Assembly: GCA_051005375.1 (NCBI GenBank)
Contig: JBPCJK010000207.1
Location: forward strand, 1-13,507
Direction of reading: 5' to 3'
DNA from: JADDRA01 sp051005375
GTDB lineage: Bacteria > Actinomycetota > Acidimicrobiia > Acidimicrobiales > CADCSY01
Length of the DNA stretch: 13,507 nt
Notes under the pieces: generated by a model
What the model was told of the DNA's origin: nothing
Seen by the model: the letters and a program-made list of their open reading frames with translations, nothing else
Database searches by the model: none
Shown: one piece after another, positions 7,417-13,507 of the stretch
How the letters are laid out: each line of letters starts with the position of its first letter
How positions within the stretch are numbered: the first letter of the stretch is position 1
Program-made: the position numbers and the translations under genes

Positions 7417-10400
7417 TCAGACAGAGGCTGGCGTGATCCGTTCGCTGACCACTCCCGAAGCGCCCCCGGGAGCCATGGTCACCCCGTAGAGGACGTCGGC
7501 GATCTCCATGGTGCGCTGCTGGTGACTGACGATGAGGAGCTGAGCCTCCCGCCGGAACTCGCCCACCAGGTCGAGGAACCGGTGGAGGTTGACGTCGTCG
7601 AGGGCGGCCTCCACCTCGTCGAGGACGTAGAACGGGGACGGCCGGCTCCGGAACACAGCGAAGAGGTAAGCCAGCGCCGTGAGCGAGCGCTCTCCCCCCG
7701 AGAGCAGGGCGATGGACCGGACGTTCTTGCCCGAGGGCCGAGCTCGCACCCGGATACCCGTCTCCAGGGGGTTGTCAGGGTCGGTGAGCTCGAGGCGGCC
7801 CTCGCCGCCGGGGAACAGCAAGCTGAACAGCCCGTTGAAGTTCTCGGCCACGTCGGCGAAGGCGGACACGAAGACGTTGACGATCTCGTCGTCGACGGCT
7901 CGAATGACCTTGGCCAGCTCCCGGCGGGACGACCTCACGTCGTCGAGCTGGCCCTCGAGGAACACCTGGCGCTCGCGCAGGGTGACCGCCTCCTCCAGGG
8001 CCAACGGGTTGATCGGGCCCATCAGGCGCAGCTCCCGCTCCAGCTCCCGAGCCCGACCGACCGCGGTGGACCCGGCGGGAAGGGGTGGACAGGGGCTCTT
8101 CATGGCCACGTCGGGTTCGGTGTCGAGGTCCCGCCGGAGCGCCTCCACGGCAGCCTCAGCTCGCAGCGCCAGCTCCTGGGCCTCCATCTCGGCGCCGACC
8201 ATCCGCTCCTGAAGCTGCGCGAGGTGGCGCTCATCGACGCCTCGTCGCCGCCGCAGCCCGTCGAGGTGCTCCGCCCCCGCCCTGACGCGCTCGGCCTGGC
8301 GGCGACGGCGCTGGCGGAGGTCGGCCAGGGCGGTGTCGAGCCAGGCCAGGTGTCCGGCGACCAGGGCGGCCAGGCGGTTGGTCGCCGTCAACCGGGCATC
8401 GAGCTGCTGACGCCGGGTGCGGGCCTGGACCTGGCGGGCCCGGTCGCCCGACAGGCGGGCGTCGACCTCGGCCAGGCGCCGCTGCAACCACGACCGGCGT
8501 TCGGCCAGGGCGGTGGTGCGCACCTCGACGGCGTTGCGCAACGCAGTCGTGGCCTGGGCCCGCTCCTCCAGGCGGCTGCGCTCGGCTTGACGCTCCCGCT
8601 CGCACTCGGCCGACCGGGCCTCCTCGGCCTCGAGGGCAGGGAGCGCCGCCTCGAGCTCGACAAGGCGACCCCGCTCCTGCTCGACGCCCGACTGCAACGC
8701 GGCTTGATGGCCCCGCACCTCCTCGGCCTCCACCGATGCGTCACCCGACTCCCGCTCCACCCGGGCCAGGGCGTCGATGGTCGCCCCCACCACGCCGTCC
8801 AGGGCCTGGAGGCGTCGCCCCAGTTCGGACTCGGCTTGGCGGGCCTGGTCAAGGCCGGTCCCGGCCCGTCGGCGGTGGGCCTCGGCCGACGCCCCAGCGG
8901 CGGCGGCCTCCTGGGCTCGGCGCTCGGCCTCGGCCAGCGCCACTCTGGTCGCTCCCGCCTCCTGGCCGCCCACTCGCCAGCCGTCGGGAGCGAACCGGTC
9001 GCCGGCGAGGGTGACCACCACGGCGTCCGGATGGGCCACCGCCGCGGCCAGGGCCTCGCGCCAGGCGCCGGCATCGGAGCCACCCACGCACACCGATCCG
9101 CCGACCAGGGCATCGAGCAGGGGGGCGACCTGGGCGGCGACCTCGGCCTGGCGGGGCCGGACGTGCGACCGGACCGGCTCTCCCAGGGGCGGGGGAGGCG
9201 ACGGTGCCCGTTGGATGTCGAGGCCGAGCACGGTCGCCTGCCCGTCACCATCGCCGCTGAGCAGCTCGAGGCAGCGGTGGACGGCCTCGCCTCCGCCGGC
9301 CACCACCACCGCCGCCAGGGCCGGGCCGGCGGCGGCTTCGAAGGCCGCCTCCCAGCCGGAGTCGACCTCCACCAGCTCCAGCAGGATGCCGGCCACGTCA
9401 TCGACGCCGGCCAGGCGCTCGACACCGGCCCGGGCCCGGGCTTCGTCCAAGGCGACGGCGAGCGCCGCGGCGTGTGCCGCCCAGGTGTGGCGGTCGGCGT
9501 CGGCCTGGCGCAGGGCGGCCTCGGCGTCAGCCAGGACGGCCTCGGCATCGGACCGGCGCCGGCGGGCGAGGTCGAGCTCGGGGCCCAGGCGGTCGTGGTC
9601 GCCACGGGCGTGGGCCAACCGGTCGGCCAACGCCTCCCGCTCGTCGGCCAGGCGCGCTGACCGCTCCTCCAGGGACGCCAACCGCAGTCGGGCTCGGGAC
9701 AGCTCGGCGTCGTCGCGAGCCACCGCCGTGGCCAGGGCACCCGCCTCGGCCCGGACCACACTGACCCGGTCGGCCTCGCTGGCCGGCGTGGCGTCGCAGG
9801 CCCGGACCTCGCCGGCCTGGCTGGCCGGGCCGACCAGATCGTCGGCCGTGCGCCCTCCCGCCGGGCGGTTGTCAAGTCTGGCCTGCTCGGCCGCCAGCGC
9901 CGATTCCGCCTCGGCCAGGCGGGCAGCGCCGGGGATCAGGGGCTGGGCCTCCTCGTCCACGGCGCAAAGCTCAGACTGGAGACGGCTGGCCTCGGCCTCC
10001 AGGGTGGCAACCACGGTCTGGTCGAGAGCTGCCTCCCGGTCGCGCTCCACCACCCGGCGGCGCTCGGCCAGCACCGCCGCCAGCCCCCGGGCCTGCTCCC
10101 GCAGCCGCTCCACCCGGACCAGGGCATCAGCCAGATCACCGGCCCGGGTGGTGGCCAGCTCGGCCTCGGCGGCATCGATGGCGGCATCGAGGTGGGCCAA
10201 CTCGGCTCGTGCTCGTCGCTCCTCGGCCTCCAAGCTGACCCGGGCCTGTTCGCCTGCCGCCCGTCGAGCCGAGATCCCGGCCAGTTCGAGGCCGGCGAGG
10301 TGGATCTGGATGGCCCGCAGATCCTCCACCAGGGCGCCGTGACGCTGGGCGGCGTCGGCCTGGCGCTCCAGGGGCCGGAGCTGGCGCCGCACTTCCCGGG

Positions 10401-10983
10401 CCAGGTCCGAGACCCGCACCAGGTTGCCCTCGGTGGCCGCCAGCCGGCGTTCGGCCTTCTCCTTGCGACGGCGGAACTTGAGCACCCCGGCGGCCTCTTC
10501 GATGACCGCCCGTCGCTCCTCGGGCCGGGCCTCGAGGACGGCGTCGAGCTGGCCCTGACCCACGATCACGTGCTGGGTGCGGCCGACCCCTGAATCGCTC
10601 AGCAGCTCCTGGATGTCGAGCAGCCGGCACGGCACCTGGTTGATGGCGTACTCGCTGGCCCCGGTGCGGAACAGGGTCCGGCTGATGGTCACCTCGGTGA
10701 AGTCGATGGGGAGCATGCCCGAGGAGTTGTCGACGGTGAGGTGGACCTCGGCCCGACCGAGCGCGGCCCGGTTGGCGGCGCCGGCGAAGATGACATCGTC
10801 CATCTTGGTCGACCGCAGGGTTCGGGGGCCCTGGGCGCCGAGCACCCAGGCCACGGCGTCGACCACGTTGGACTTGCCGCTGCCGTTGGGCCCAACCACC
10901 ACGGTGATGCCCGGCTCGAAGTGCAGGCTGGTGGTGTCGGCGAAGGACTTGAAGCCCTTGAGGGTGAGGCTCTTGAGGTACAC
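7417..10983 (-). CDS. smc: Chromosome segregation ATPase SMC
   Basis: SMC is the long coiled-coil ATPase that, with ScpA/ScpB, loads at parS-ParB and aligns chromosome arms. From the GTG at 10983 the protein has 1188 aa. It begins MYLKSLTLKGFKSF, with Walker A GPNGSGKSN (31-39) and an N-head to about 165. The N-arm coiled coil runs to about 520, and the hinge to about 675 includes VDDVAGILLELVEV and TLAGDRFAPDGWRVGG. The C-arm leads to the C-head, with RLMGPINPLALEE (about 985), signature LLSGGERSLTALA (about 1090) and Walker B FYVLDEVEAALDD (about 1115). A Pro/Gly-rich segment near 373-405 interrupts the N-arm heptads. The longer frame to 11106 would overlap the divergent gene at 11063 and is not conserved SMC. 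A TAGCGT box 10 nt before the GTG supports this start. Confidence 0.97.
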   Translation of the reverse strand: MYLKSLTLKGFKSFADTTSLHFEPGITVVVGPNGSGKSNVVDAVAWVLGAQGPRTLRSTKMDDVIFAGAANRAALGRAEVHLTVDNSSGMLPIDFTEVTISRTLFRTGASEYAINQVPCRLLDIQELLSDSGVGRTQHVIVGQGQLDAVLEARPEERRAVIEEAAGVLKFRRRKEKAERRLAATEGNLVRVSDLAREVRRQLRPLERQADAAQRHGALVEDLRAIQIHLAGLELAGISARRAAGEQARVSLEAEERRARAELAHLDAAIDAAEAELATTRAGDLADALVRVERLREQARGLAAVLAERRRVVERDREAALDQTVVATLEAEASRLQSELCAVDEEAQPLIPGAARLAEAESALAAEQARLDNRPAGGRTADDLVGPASQAGEVRACDATPASEADRVSVVRAEAGALATAVARDDAELSRARLRLASLEERSARLADEREALADRLAHARGDHDRLGPELDLARRRRSDAEAVLADAEAALRQADADRHTWAAHAAALAVALDEARARAGVERLAGVDDVAGILLELVEVDSGWEAAFEAAAGPALAAVVVAGGGEAVHRCLELLSGDGDGQATVLGLDIQRAPSPPPPLGEPVRSHVRPRQAEVAAQVAPLLDALVGGSVCVGGSDAGAWREALAAAVAHPDAVVVTLAGDRFAPDGWRVGGQEAGATRVALAEAERRAQEAAAAGASAEAHRRRAGTGLDQARQAESELGRRLQALDGVVGATIDALARVERESGDASVEAEEVRGHQAALQSGVEQERGRLVELEAALPALEAEEARSAECERERQAERSRLEERAQATTALRNAVEVRTTALAERRSWLQRRLAEVDARLSGDRARQVQARTRRQQLDARLTATNRLAALVAGHLAWLDTALADLRQRRRRQAERVRAGAEHLDGLRRRRGVDERHLAQLQERMVGAEMEAQELALRAEAAVEALRRDLDTEPDVAMKSPCPPLPAGSTAVGRARELERELRLMGPINPLALEEAVTLRERQVFLEGQLDDVRSSRRELAKVIRAVDDEIVNVFVSAFADVAENFNGLFSLLFPGGEGRLELTDPDNPLETGIRVRARPSGKNVRSIALLSGGERSLTALAYLFAVFRSRPSPFYVLDEVEAALDDVNLHRFLDLVGEFRREAQLLIVSHQQRTMEIADVLYGVTMAPGGASGVVSERITPASV

Positions 10984-10993
10984 GCCACCGGCA

Positions 10994-10999
10994 ACGCTA
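10994..10999 (-). promoter_or_regulatory. Putative -10 box of smc (leaderless)
   Basis: TAGCGT on the minus strand ends 10 nt before the GTG start of smc and fits TANNNT. It supports the GTG at 10983 as start codon and a leaderless or near-leaderless transcript. Confidence 0.5.
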
Positions 11000-11049
11000 G
11001 GCGACCAGCCCCCCGTGGTCAGGGACCCGTCGACGCAAGGACGGTTGGG

Positions 11050-11055
11050 TAGCGT
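11050..11055 (+). promoter_or_regulatory. Putative -10 box of the Lrp/AsnC-domain gene (leaderless)
   Basis: TAGCGT, the same hexamer as the divergent smc promoter, ends 7 nt before the ATG at 11063. The two promoters share a 79-bp region. No Shine-Dalgarno sequence is present in the 7-nt gap. Confidence 0.55.
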
Positions 11056-11062
11056 CGCCACC

Positions 11063-11341
11063 ATGGTCTCCGCCTTCGTCCTCATCCAGGCCCAGCCGCA
11101 GCGCATCGCCGACCTGGCCGTGGCCCTGGCCGACGTCGACGGGGTGGCCGAGGTCTACTCCACCGCCGGAGAGGCCGACATCGTGGCCGTGGTACGGGTC
11201 CGACGCCACGAGGAGCTGGCCGAGGTGGTGACCCGGAGGATCAACGGGCTGGACGGGGTTCGCGACACCCGCACCCTCATCGCCTTCCGGGCCCACAGCC
11301 GCCACGACCTCGAGGCCATGTGGAGCCTGGGCGGCGAATGA
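11063..11341 (+). CDS. Stand-alone Lrp/AsnC ligand-binding (RAM) domain protein
   Basis: This 92-aa protein is a complete RAM (regulation of amino-acid metabolism) domain with the beta-alpha-beta-beta-alpha-beta order. It shows SAFVLIQAQPQRIADLAVAL (3-22), VDGVAEVYSTAGEADIVAVVRV (25-46), a helix EELAEVVTRRINGLDGVRDT (50-69) and the closing strand RTLIAFRA. The N-terminal helix-turn-helix of Lrp regulators is absent. It should therefore form oligomers and bind an amino-acid-like ligand without binding DNA itself. Such stand-alone domains are widespread in actinobacteria, and their role is not settled. It is divergent from smc and tail-to-tail with trpD, which makes an amino-acid-sensing link to tryptophan synthesis conceivable but unproven. 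Confidence 0.93.
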   Translation: MVSAFVLIQAQPQRIADLAVALADVDGVAEVYSTAGEADIVAVVRVRRHEELAEVVTRRINGLDGVRDTRTLIAFRAHSRHDLEAMWSLGGE

Positions 11342-11343
11342 CA

Positions 11344-11373
11344 TGACCCGGGGCTGACGAGCCGGGAGGGTCA
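11344..11373. terminator. Bidirectional hairpin between the Lrp-domain gene and trpD
   Basis: TGACCC (11344-11349) pairs with GGGTCA (11368-11373), and inside it GGCT (11352-11355) pairs with AGCC (11360-11363) around a GACG tetraloop, with a purine internal loop between. It fills the 50-nt gap between two convergent stop codons. No T-run. Confidence 0.55.
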
Positions 11374-11391
11374 GCGCCCGACGCCGGCTCC

Positions 11392-12462
11392 TCAGGATCG
11401 ATCTCGACCGGCCGCCGCTCGCGAGACCGCCACCACCCGCTCGAGCACCTGGGCGGCGGCGCCCTCGTCGAGGGCGGCCACCGCTGCCTCGTAGCCCCGG
11501 TCCAGGTCATCGACCACCCCGGACGCCACCAGGCCAGCGGCGGCGTTCAACAGCACCAGATCGCGGTGCGGCCCCCGCTCCCCCCCGAGCACCCGGTCCG
11601 CCAGGACCCGGTTGGCGTCGACGTCGCCCCCGTGGATGGACGCCGGTTCGGCGTAGGCGATGCCGAGGTCGGCGGGGTCGACCACCGACGCTCGCACCCC
11701 CCCGTCCCGCAGTTCGAGGACGGCGGAGGTCGTGGTCGTCGTCAGCTCGTCGAGGCCGTCGTGGCCGTAGACCACCAGCGCCCGCTCGGCGCCCTGGGCC
11801 TCGAGCACCCCGATCATCTTCTCGGCCATGCCCGGGTCGCTCACCCCCACCACCTGGTGGCGTACGCCGGCAGGGTTGGCCAGAGGTCCGAGGAAGTTGA
11901 ACACCGTGGGGACACCGATCTCCCGCCGGGTCGGGCCGGCGTGGCGCATGGCCGGGTGAAACCGGGGAGCGAAGCAGAAGCCCATGCCCGCCTCGGTCAC
12001 GCACCTGGCCACCCCGGCCCCGTCGAGGTCGATCACCATTCCCAACGCCTCCAGCAGATCCGCCGAGCCGCTGGTCGACGTCGCCGCCCGGTTGCCGTGC
12101 TTGCACACCGGAGCCCCGGCCCCGGCGATGACGAAGCTGGCGATGGTGGAGACGTTGAAGGCAGCCAGTCGGCGGGCGGTGCCGCCCCCGGTGCCACAGG
12201 TGTCGACGGGCGTGATCCCGGGGGGCAGGGGCACGACGTCGGCGGCGGCGAGCATGGCCGCCACCAGCCCACTCATCTCCTCGACCGTCTCCCCCTTCAT
12301 GCGCAGGGCCACGACGAAGGCCGCCACCTGGGCAGAGGTAGCGGAGCCATCGAGCACGTCGGCCAGGGCAGCCCCGGCCTGGAGCGACGAGAGGTCCTCA
12401 CCGGCGAGCAGGAGGCGGAGGATGGCCGGCCACCCCCCCAACTCTCCGAGGGCGGGCGTCAA
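11392..12462 (-). CDS. trpD: Anthranilate phosphoribosyltransferase
   Basis: TrpD joins anthranilate and PRPP to form N-phosphoribosyl-anthranilate, the second committed step of tryptophan synthesis. From the TTG at 12462, the first start in this frame, it has 356 aa. It shows an N-terminal helical domain (LGGWPAILRLLLAGEDLS), the PRPP loop DTCGTGGG (87-94), FNVST (102-106), KHGNRAATSTSGSADLLEALG (121-141), RREIGVPTVFNFLGPLANP (179-197) and the metal-binding GLDELTTT (236-243). The usual GTGGD Asp is Gly here, and the loop before FNVST is three residues longer than in common homologues. No other trp gene is nearby. It lies 69 nt downstream of whiB on the same strand without a clear Shine-Dalgarno sequence or -10 box, so the start is the least certain part. 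Confidence 0.93.
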   Translation of the reverse strand: MTPALGELGGWPAILRLLLAGEDLSSLQAGAALADVLDGSATSAQVAAFVVALRMKGETVEEMSGLVAAMLAAADVVPLPPGITPVDTCGTGGGTARRLAAFNVSTIASFVIAGAGAPVCKHGNRAATSTSGSADLLEALGMVIDLDGAGVARCVTEAGMGFCFAPRFHPAMRHAGPTRREIGVPTVFNFLGPLANPAGVRHQVVGVSDPGMAEKMIGVLEAQGAERALVVYGHDGLDELTTTTTSAVLELRDGGVRASVVDPADLGIAYAEPASIHGGDVDANRVLADRVLGGERGPHRDLVLLNAAAGLVASGVVDDLDRGYEAAVAALDEGAAAQVLERVVAVSRAAAGRDRS

Positions 12463-12478
12463 CCGGGCGACGCCGCCA

Positions 12479-12540
12479 GCGACGACGACGACTGTGTCAC
12501 GCCGACGACGCCGCCGCCGCCGCCAAAGGCGTCACGCCGA
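12479..12540. repeat. Trinucleotide tracts and direct repeat between whiB and trpD
   Basis: A GAC tract (about 12480-12491), five GCC units (12510-12524) and a 10-bp direct repeat GTCACGCCGA (12496-12505 and 12531-12540) occupy the gap. GACGCC (12507-12512) can pair with GGCGTC (12528-12533), and GGCGT/ACGCC flank one base at 12528-12538. This may act as a GC-only terminator after whiB or be simple slippage-prone sequence. Confidence 0.5.
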
Positions 12541-12762
12541 GCGACGTCGTTGGCGGATCATGCGGCGACGCTCTCGCTCGGTGGCCCCGCCCCACACCCC
12601 ATCGGCCTCCCGGGTGGCCAAGGCGTGCTCGAGGCACGTCTCCCGCACCTGGCACTCGGCGCAGATCTCCTTGGCCGACTCGGCCCCGTCGTCATCGACC
12701 GGGTAGAAGACATCGGGGTCGATGCCCCTGCACGCCCCGTGCTGACGCCAGGTCTGCTTCAT
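12532..12762 (-). CDS. WhiB-family iron-sulphur transcriptional regulator
   Basis: The 76-aa protein has the four cysteines of a [4Fe-4S] WhiB domain (C11, C34, C37, C43; spacing C-x22-C-x2-C-x5-C), the GVWGG turn (55-59) and a basic C-terminal tail ERERRRMIRQRRRSA for DNA contact. WhiB-like (Wbl) proteins are restricted to actinobacteria and their phages. They sense redox or NO and usually work by binding sigma factor domain 4. The subfamily (WhiB1/WhiB2-like or other) cannot be decided by eye. The ATG at 12760-12762 has GGGAG at 12769-12773 (6-nt spacing), a good ribosome binding site, unlike the leaderless neighbours. It is upstream of trpD and divergent from the membrane protein gene. Confidence 0.95.
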   Translation of the reverse strand: MKQTWRQHGACRGIDPDVFYPVDDDGAESAKEICAECQVRETCLEHALATREADGVWGGATERERRRMIRQRRRSA

Positions 12763-12774
12763 GTTCGACTCCCA

Positions 12775-12859
12775 TACCTACGGTGACGGTCAATGCAGCG
12801 GCCAGGCGTGCAGTATGGTGCAGCTGGCCAGGGTGCGTCCAGGCACAGGCGCGTCCAGG
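12775..12859 (-). promoter_or_regulatory. whiB upstream region with direct and inverted repeats
   Basis: Within the 156-bp whiB/membrane-protein divergent gap, TGCAGC-GGCCAGG recurs about 25 bp apart (12794-12806 and 12819-12831, the second with one extra T). GGCCAG/CTGGCC (12800-12805, 12824-12829) with inner TGCA/TGCA forms an inverted repeat, and GCGTCCAGG recurs 16 bp apart (12835-12843, 12851-12859). TAGGTA (12775-12780, minus) is a near-match to a -10 box. The cluster looks like an operator region for whiB. No specific regulator site was recognised. Confidence 0.45.
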
Positions 12860-12905
12860 GCCCCCCTCCGAGTGGTAGACGGCGGCGGTGGCGCGGTCGT
12901 GCCCG

Positions 12906-12911
12906 TACTCT
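12906..12911 (+). promoter_or_regulatory. Putative -10 box of the membrane-protein gene (leaderless)
   Basis: TACTCT fits TANNNT and ends 7 nt before the GTG at 12919. The intervening bases include GGAGG, but only 2 nt from the GTG, too close for normal Shine-Dalgarno use. This box is the main reason for choosing GTG 12919 over the upstream ATG at 12793. Confidence 0.5.
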
Positions 12912-12918
12912 GGAGGCC

Positions 12919-13311
12919 GTGATCGACCGTCGAGCGGTGGCTGCCGGCGGGCTGCAGGCGATCGCCATCGCCCTACCGGTGGCCCTGGTCGGCCAGTGGG
13001 TGGTCGACGACGGCGACAACCCCGGCCTGGTGCTCGTCTTCCTCCTCCCGGTGCTGGCCGGCTTCGCCGTCGGTGGCTATACCGCCGCCCGGCGCGCCCC
13101 CGAGGGCCCCCTGGCCAACGGGGCGGTGGCGGCGCTCGTCGCCTTTGCCGTCATCCAGGGGTTCGGCATCGCCCGGCGACTGGCGGCAGGCGCCCCCCTG
13201 TCGGTACCGAGCCTTGCCTTCGCCGCCTTCTTGGCCTATTCCTGCGGGCTGTTGGGCGGTGCGGTGGCTCAGCACCGCCGGCGCTCACCCGAGGCCGGCG
13301 AGGTCCGATAA
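12919..13311 (+). CDS. Small multi-pass membrane protein, function unknown
   Basis: The 130-aa product has four hydrophobic segments at about 9-27, 36-55, 67-85 and 96-116. The second carries a Gly-rich helix-packing pattern (AGFAVGGYTAA) followed by RR, and the Arg-rich C-terminus (QHRRR) suggests a cytoplasmic tail. The layout recalls small four-helix proteins of the TIGR04086/YrzE kind, but that is a resemblance in shape only. An in-frame ATG at 12793 would add 42 Arg/Gly/Pro-rich residues with no domain and would span the promoter region, so GTG 12919 is preferred. It is divergent from whiB. Confidence 0.82.
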   Translation: MIDRRAVAAGGLQAIAIALPVALVGQWVVDDGDNPGLVLVFLLPVLAGFAVGGYTAARRAPEGPLANGAVAALVAFAVIQGFGIARRLAAGAPLSVPSLAFAAFLAYSCGLLGGAVAQHRRRSPEAGEVR

Positions 13312-13339
13312 GTGTCGGTCGCACTTATTGACGACCGAC
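13308..13339 (+). promoter_or_regulatory. Two overlapping, mutually exclusive hairpins
   Basis: ATAAGTG (13308-13314) and CACTTAT (13322-13328) form a 7-7-7 inverted repeat. GTCGGTCG (13314-13321) and CGACCGAC (13332-13339) form a second, 8-bp stem whose left arm is the loop of the first. Both cannot form at once. A TTGACG hexamer (13328-13333) overlaps. It may be a terminator, an operator, or a switch ahead of a gene beyond the window. Confidence 0.5.
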
Positions 13340-13507
13340 CCGGCGGCGTCCACCATGGAGGCACGTTCGAAGCCGACACCTACCTCCACCACACATCCTC
13401 GCTGGAAAGCCTGGAAGAGACGCTCGCCGCCCTGCACCGCGACGCGGCATCGGCCAAGCGAGTCCTGCAACGACCCCGGCGCTTCCCCTCACCGAGGGGC
13501 ACGCCCC
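13312..13507 (+). CDS. Possible start of a gene running off the window
   Basis: A frame opens with GTG directly after the membrane-protein TAA and stays open for 65 codons to the window end. The peptide (with GGVHHGGTFEADTYLHH early and basic later) matches nothing I recognise. A second frame from ATG 13355 is also open, and a short minus-strand frame (13285-13470, TTG start) exists too, so coding is undecided. The segment may instead be leader DNA of a downstream gene; the overlapping hairpins at its start favour non-coding. Confidence 0.25.
   Translation, partial: MSVALIDDRPGGVHHGGTFEADTYLHHTSSLESLEETLAALHRDAASAKRVLQRPRRFPSPRGTP

Noticed and set aside
7372..9660. 762-aa plus-strand open frame opposite smc, and other long frames at 8388-9875 (minus) and 8777-10342 (plus)
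   Set aside because: All lie over the unambiguous SMC gene and have shadow composition (Arg/Pro/Ser or Leu/Gly/His runs).
10984..11106. Upstream extension of smc to 11106
   Set aside because: Adds 41 residues unrelated to SMC and overlaps the Lrp-domain gene; the conserved N-terminus and -10 box fit GTG 10983.
11566..12786. 406-aa plus-strand frame over trpD and whiB
   Set aside because: Shadow of two clearly homologous genes.
12793..12918. Upstream extension of the membrane protein to ATG 12793
   Set aside because: Adds an Arg/Gly-rich tail with no hydrophobic or domain features and would include the TACTCT promoter box.

Overview
The window is an ordinary but well-preserved stretch of housekeeping chromosome from a high-GC actinobacterium, most likely Acidimicrobiia or a close relative. 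The evidence is the very GC-rich codon usage, a WhiB iron-sulphur regulator, an FtsY with an N-terminal membrane anchor, a single-domain Lrp/AsnC effector-binding protein, and GTG/TTG starts. There are also six gene starts with an actinobacterial TANNNT -10 box only 7-10 nt upstream, which implies leaderless mRNAs. The class-level assignment is an inference.

Layout, left to right. Positions 102-5052, all on the minus strand and so read right to left, hold the classical ribosome-maturation/secretion cluster: ffh (SRP54 GTPase), rpsP (bS16), a KhpA-type KH RNA-binding protein with an acidic repeat-rich N-terminus, rimM, trmD, rplS (bL19), lepB (signal peptidase I) and yraN. Positions 5053-5238 are a divergent intergenic region with two perfect inverted repeats and two mirror-image copies of the same promoter box. 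Positions 5239-6096 (plus) encode a secreted, probably lipid-anchored M23-like protein with a Thr/Pro/Ala-rich stalk. It sits between the two SRP GTPase genes. It converges on ftsY (6126-7373, minus), with a 10-bp hairpin between them. smc (7417-10983, minus) lies upstream of ftsY and diverges from a 92-aa Lrp/AsnC ligand-binding-domain protein (11063-11341, plus). That gene converges on trpD (11392-12462, minus), which follows a whiB-family gene (12532-12762, minus). whiB diverges from a four-helix membrane protein (12919-13311, plus). The last 200 bp carry two mutually exclusive hairpins and an open frame of uncertain reality.

How the genes fit together: ffh and ftsY supply the protein half of co-translational targeting, and lepB removes signal peptides from the exported products. 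rpsP, rimM, trmD and rplS make and mature the ribosome and its tRNAs, while smc organises the chromosome. trpD belongs to tryptophan synthesis and stands apart from other trp genes here.

I found no mobile element, CRISPR array, phage gene, tRNA or rRNA, and no clear new multi-gene system. The most interesting material is in the intergenic DNA (leaderless-promoter signature, ffh divergent region, terminal switch-like hairpins) and in some protein variations (TrpD GTGGD motif, KhpA acidic extension, SMC arm interruption).
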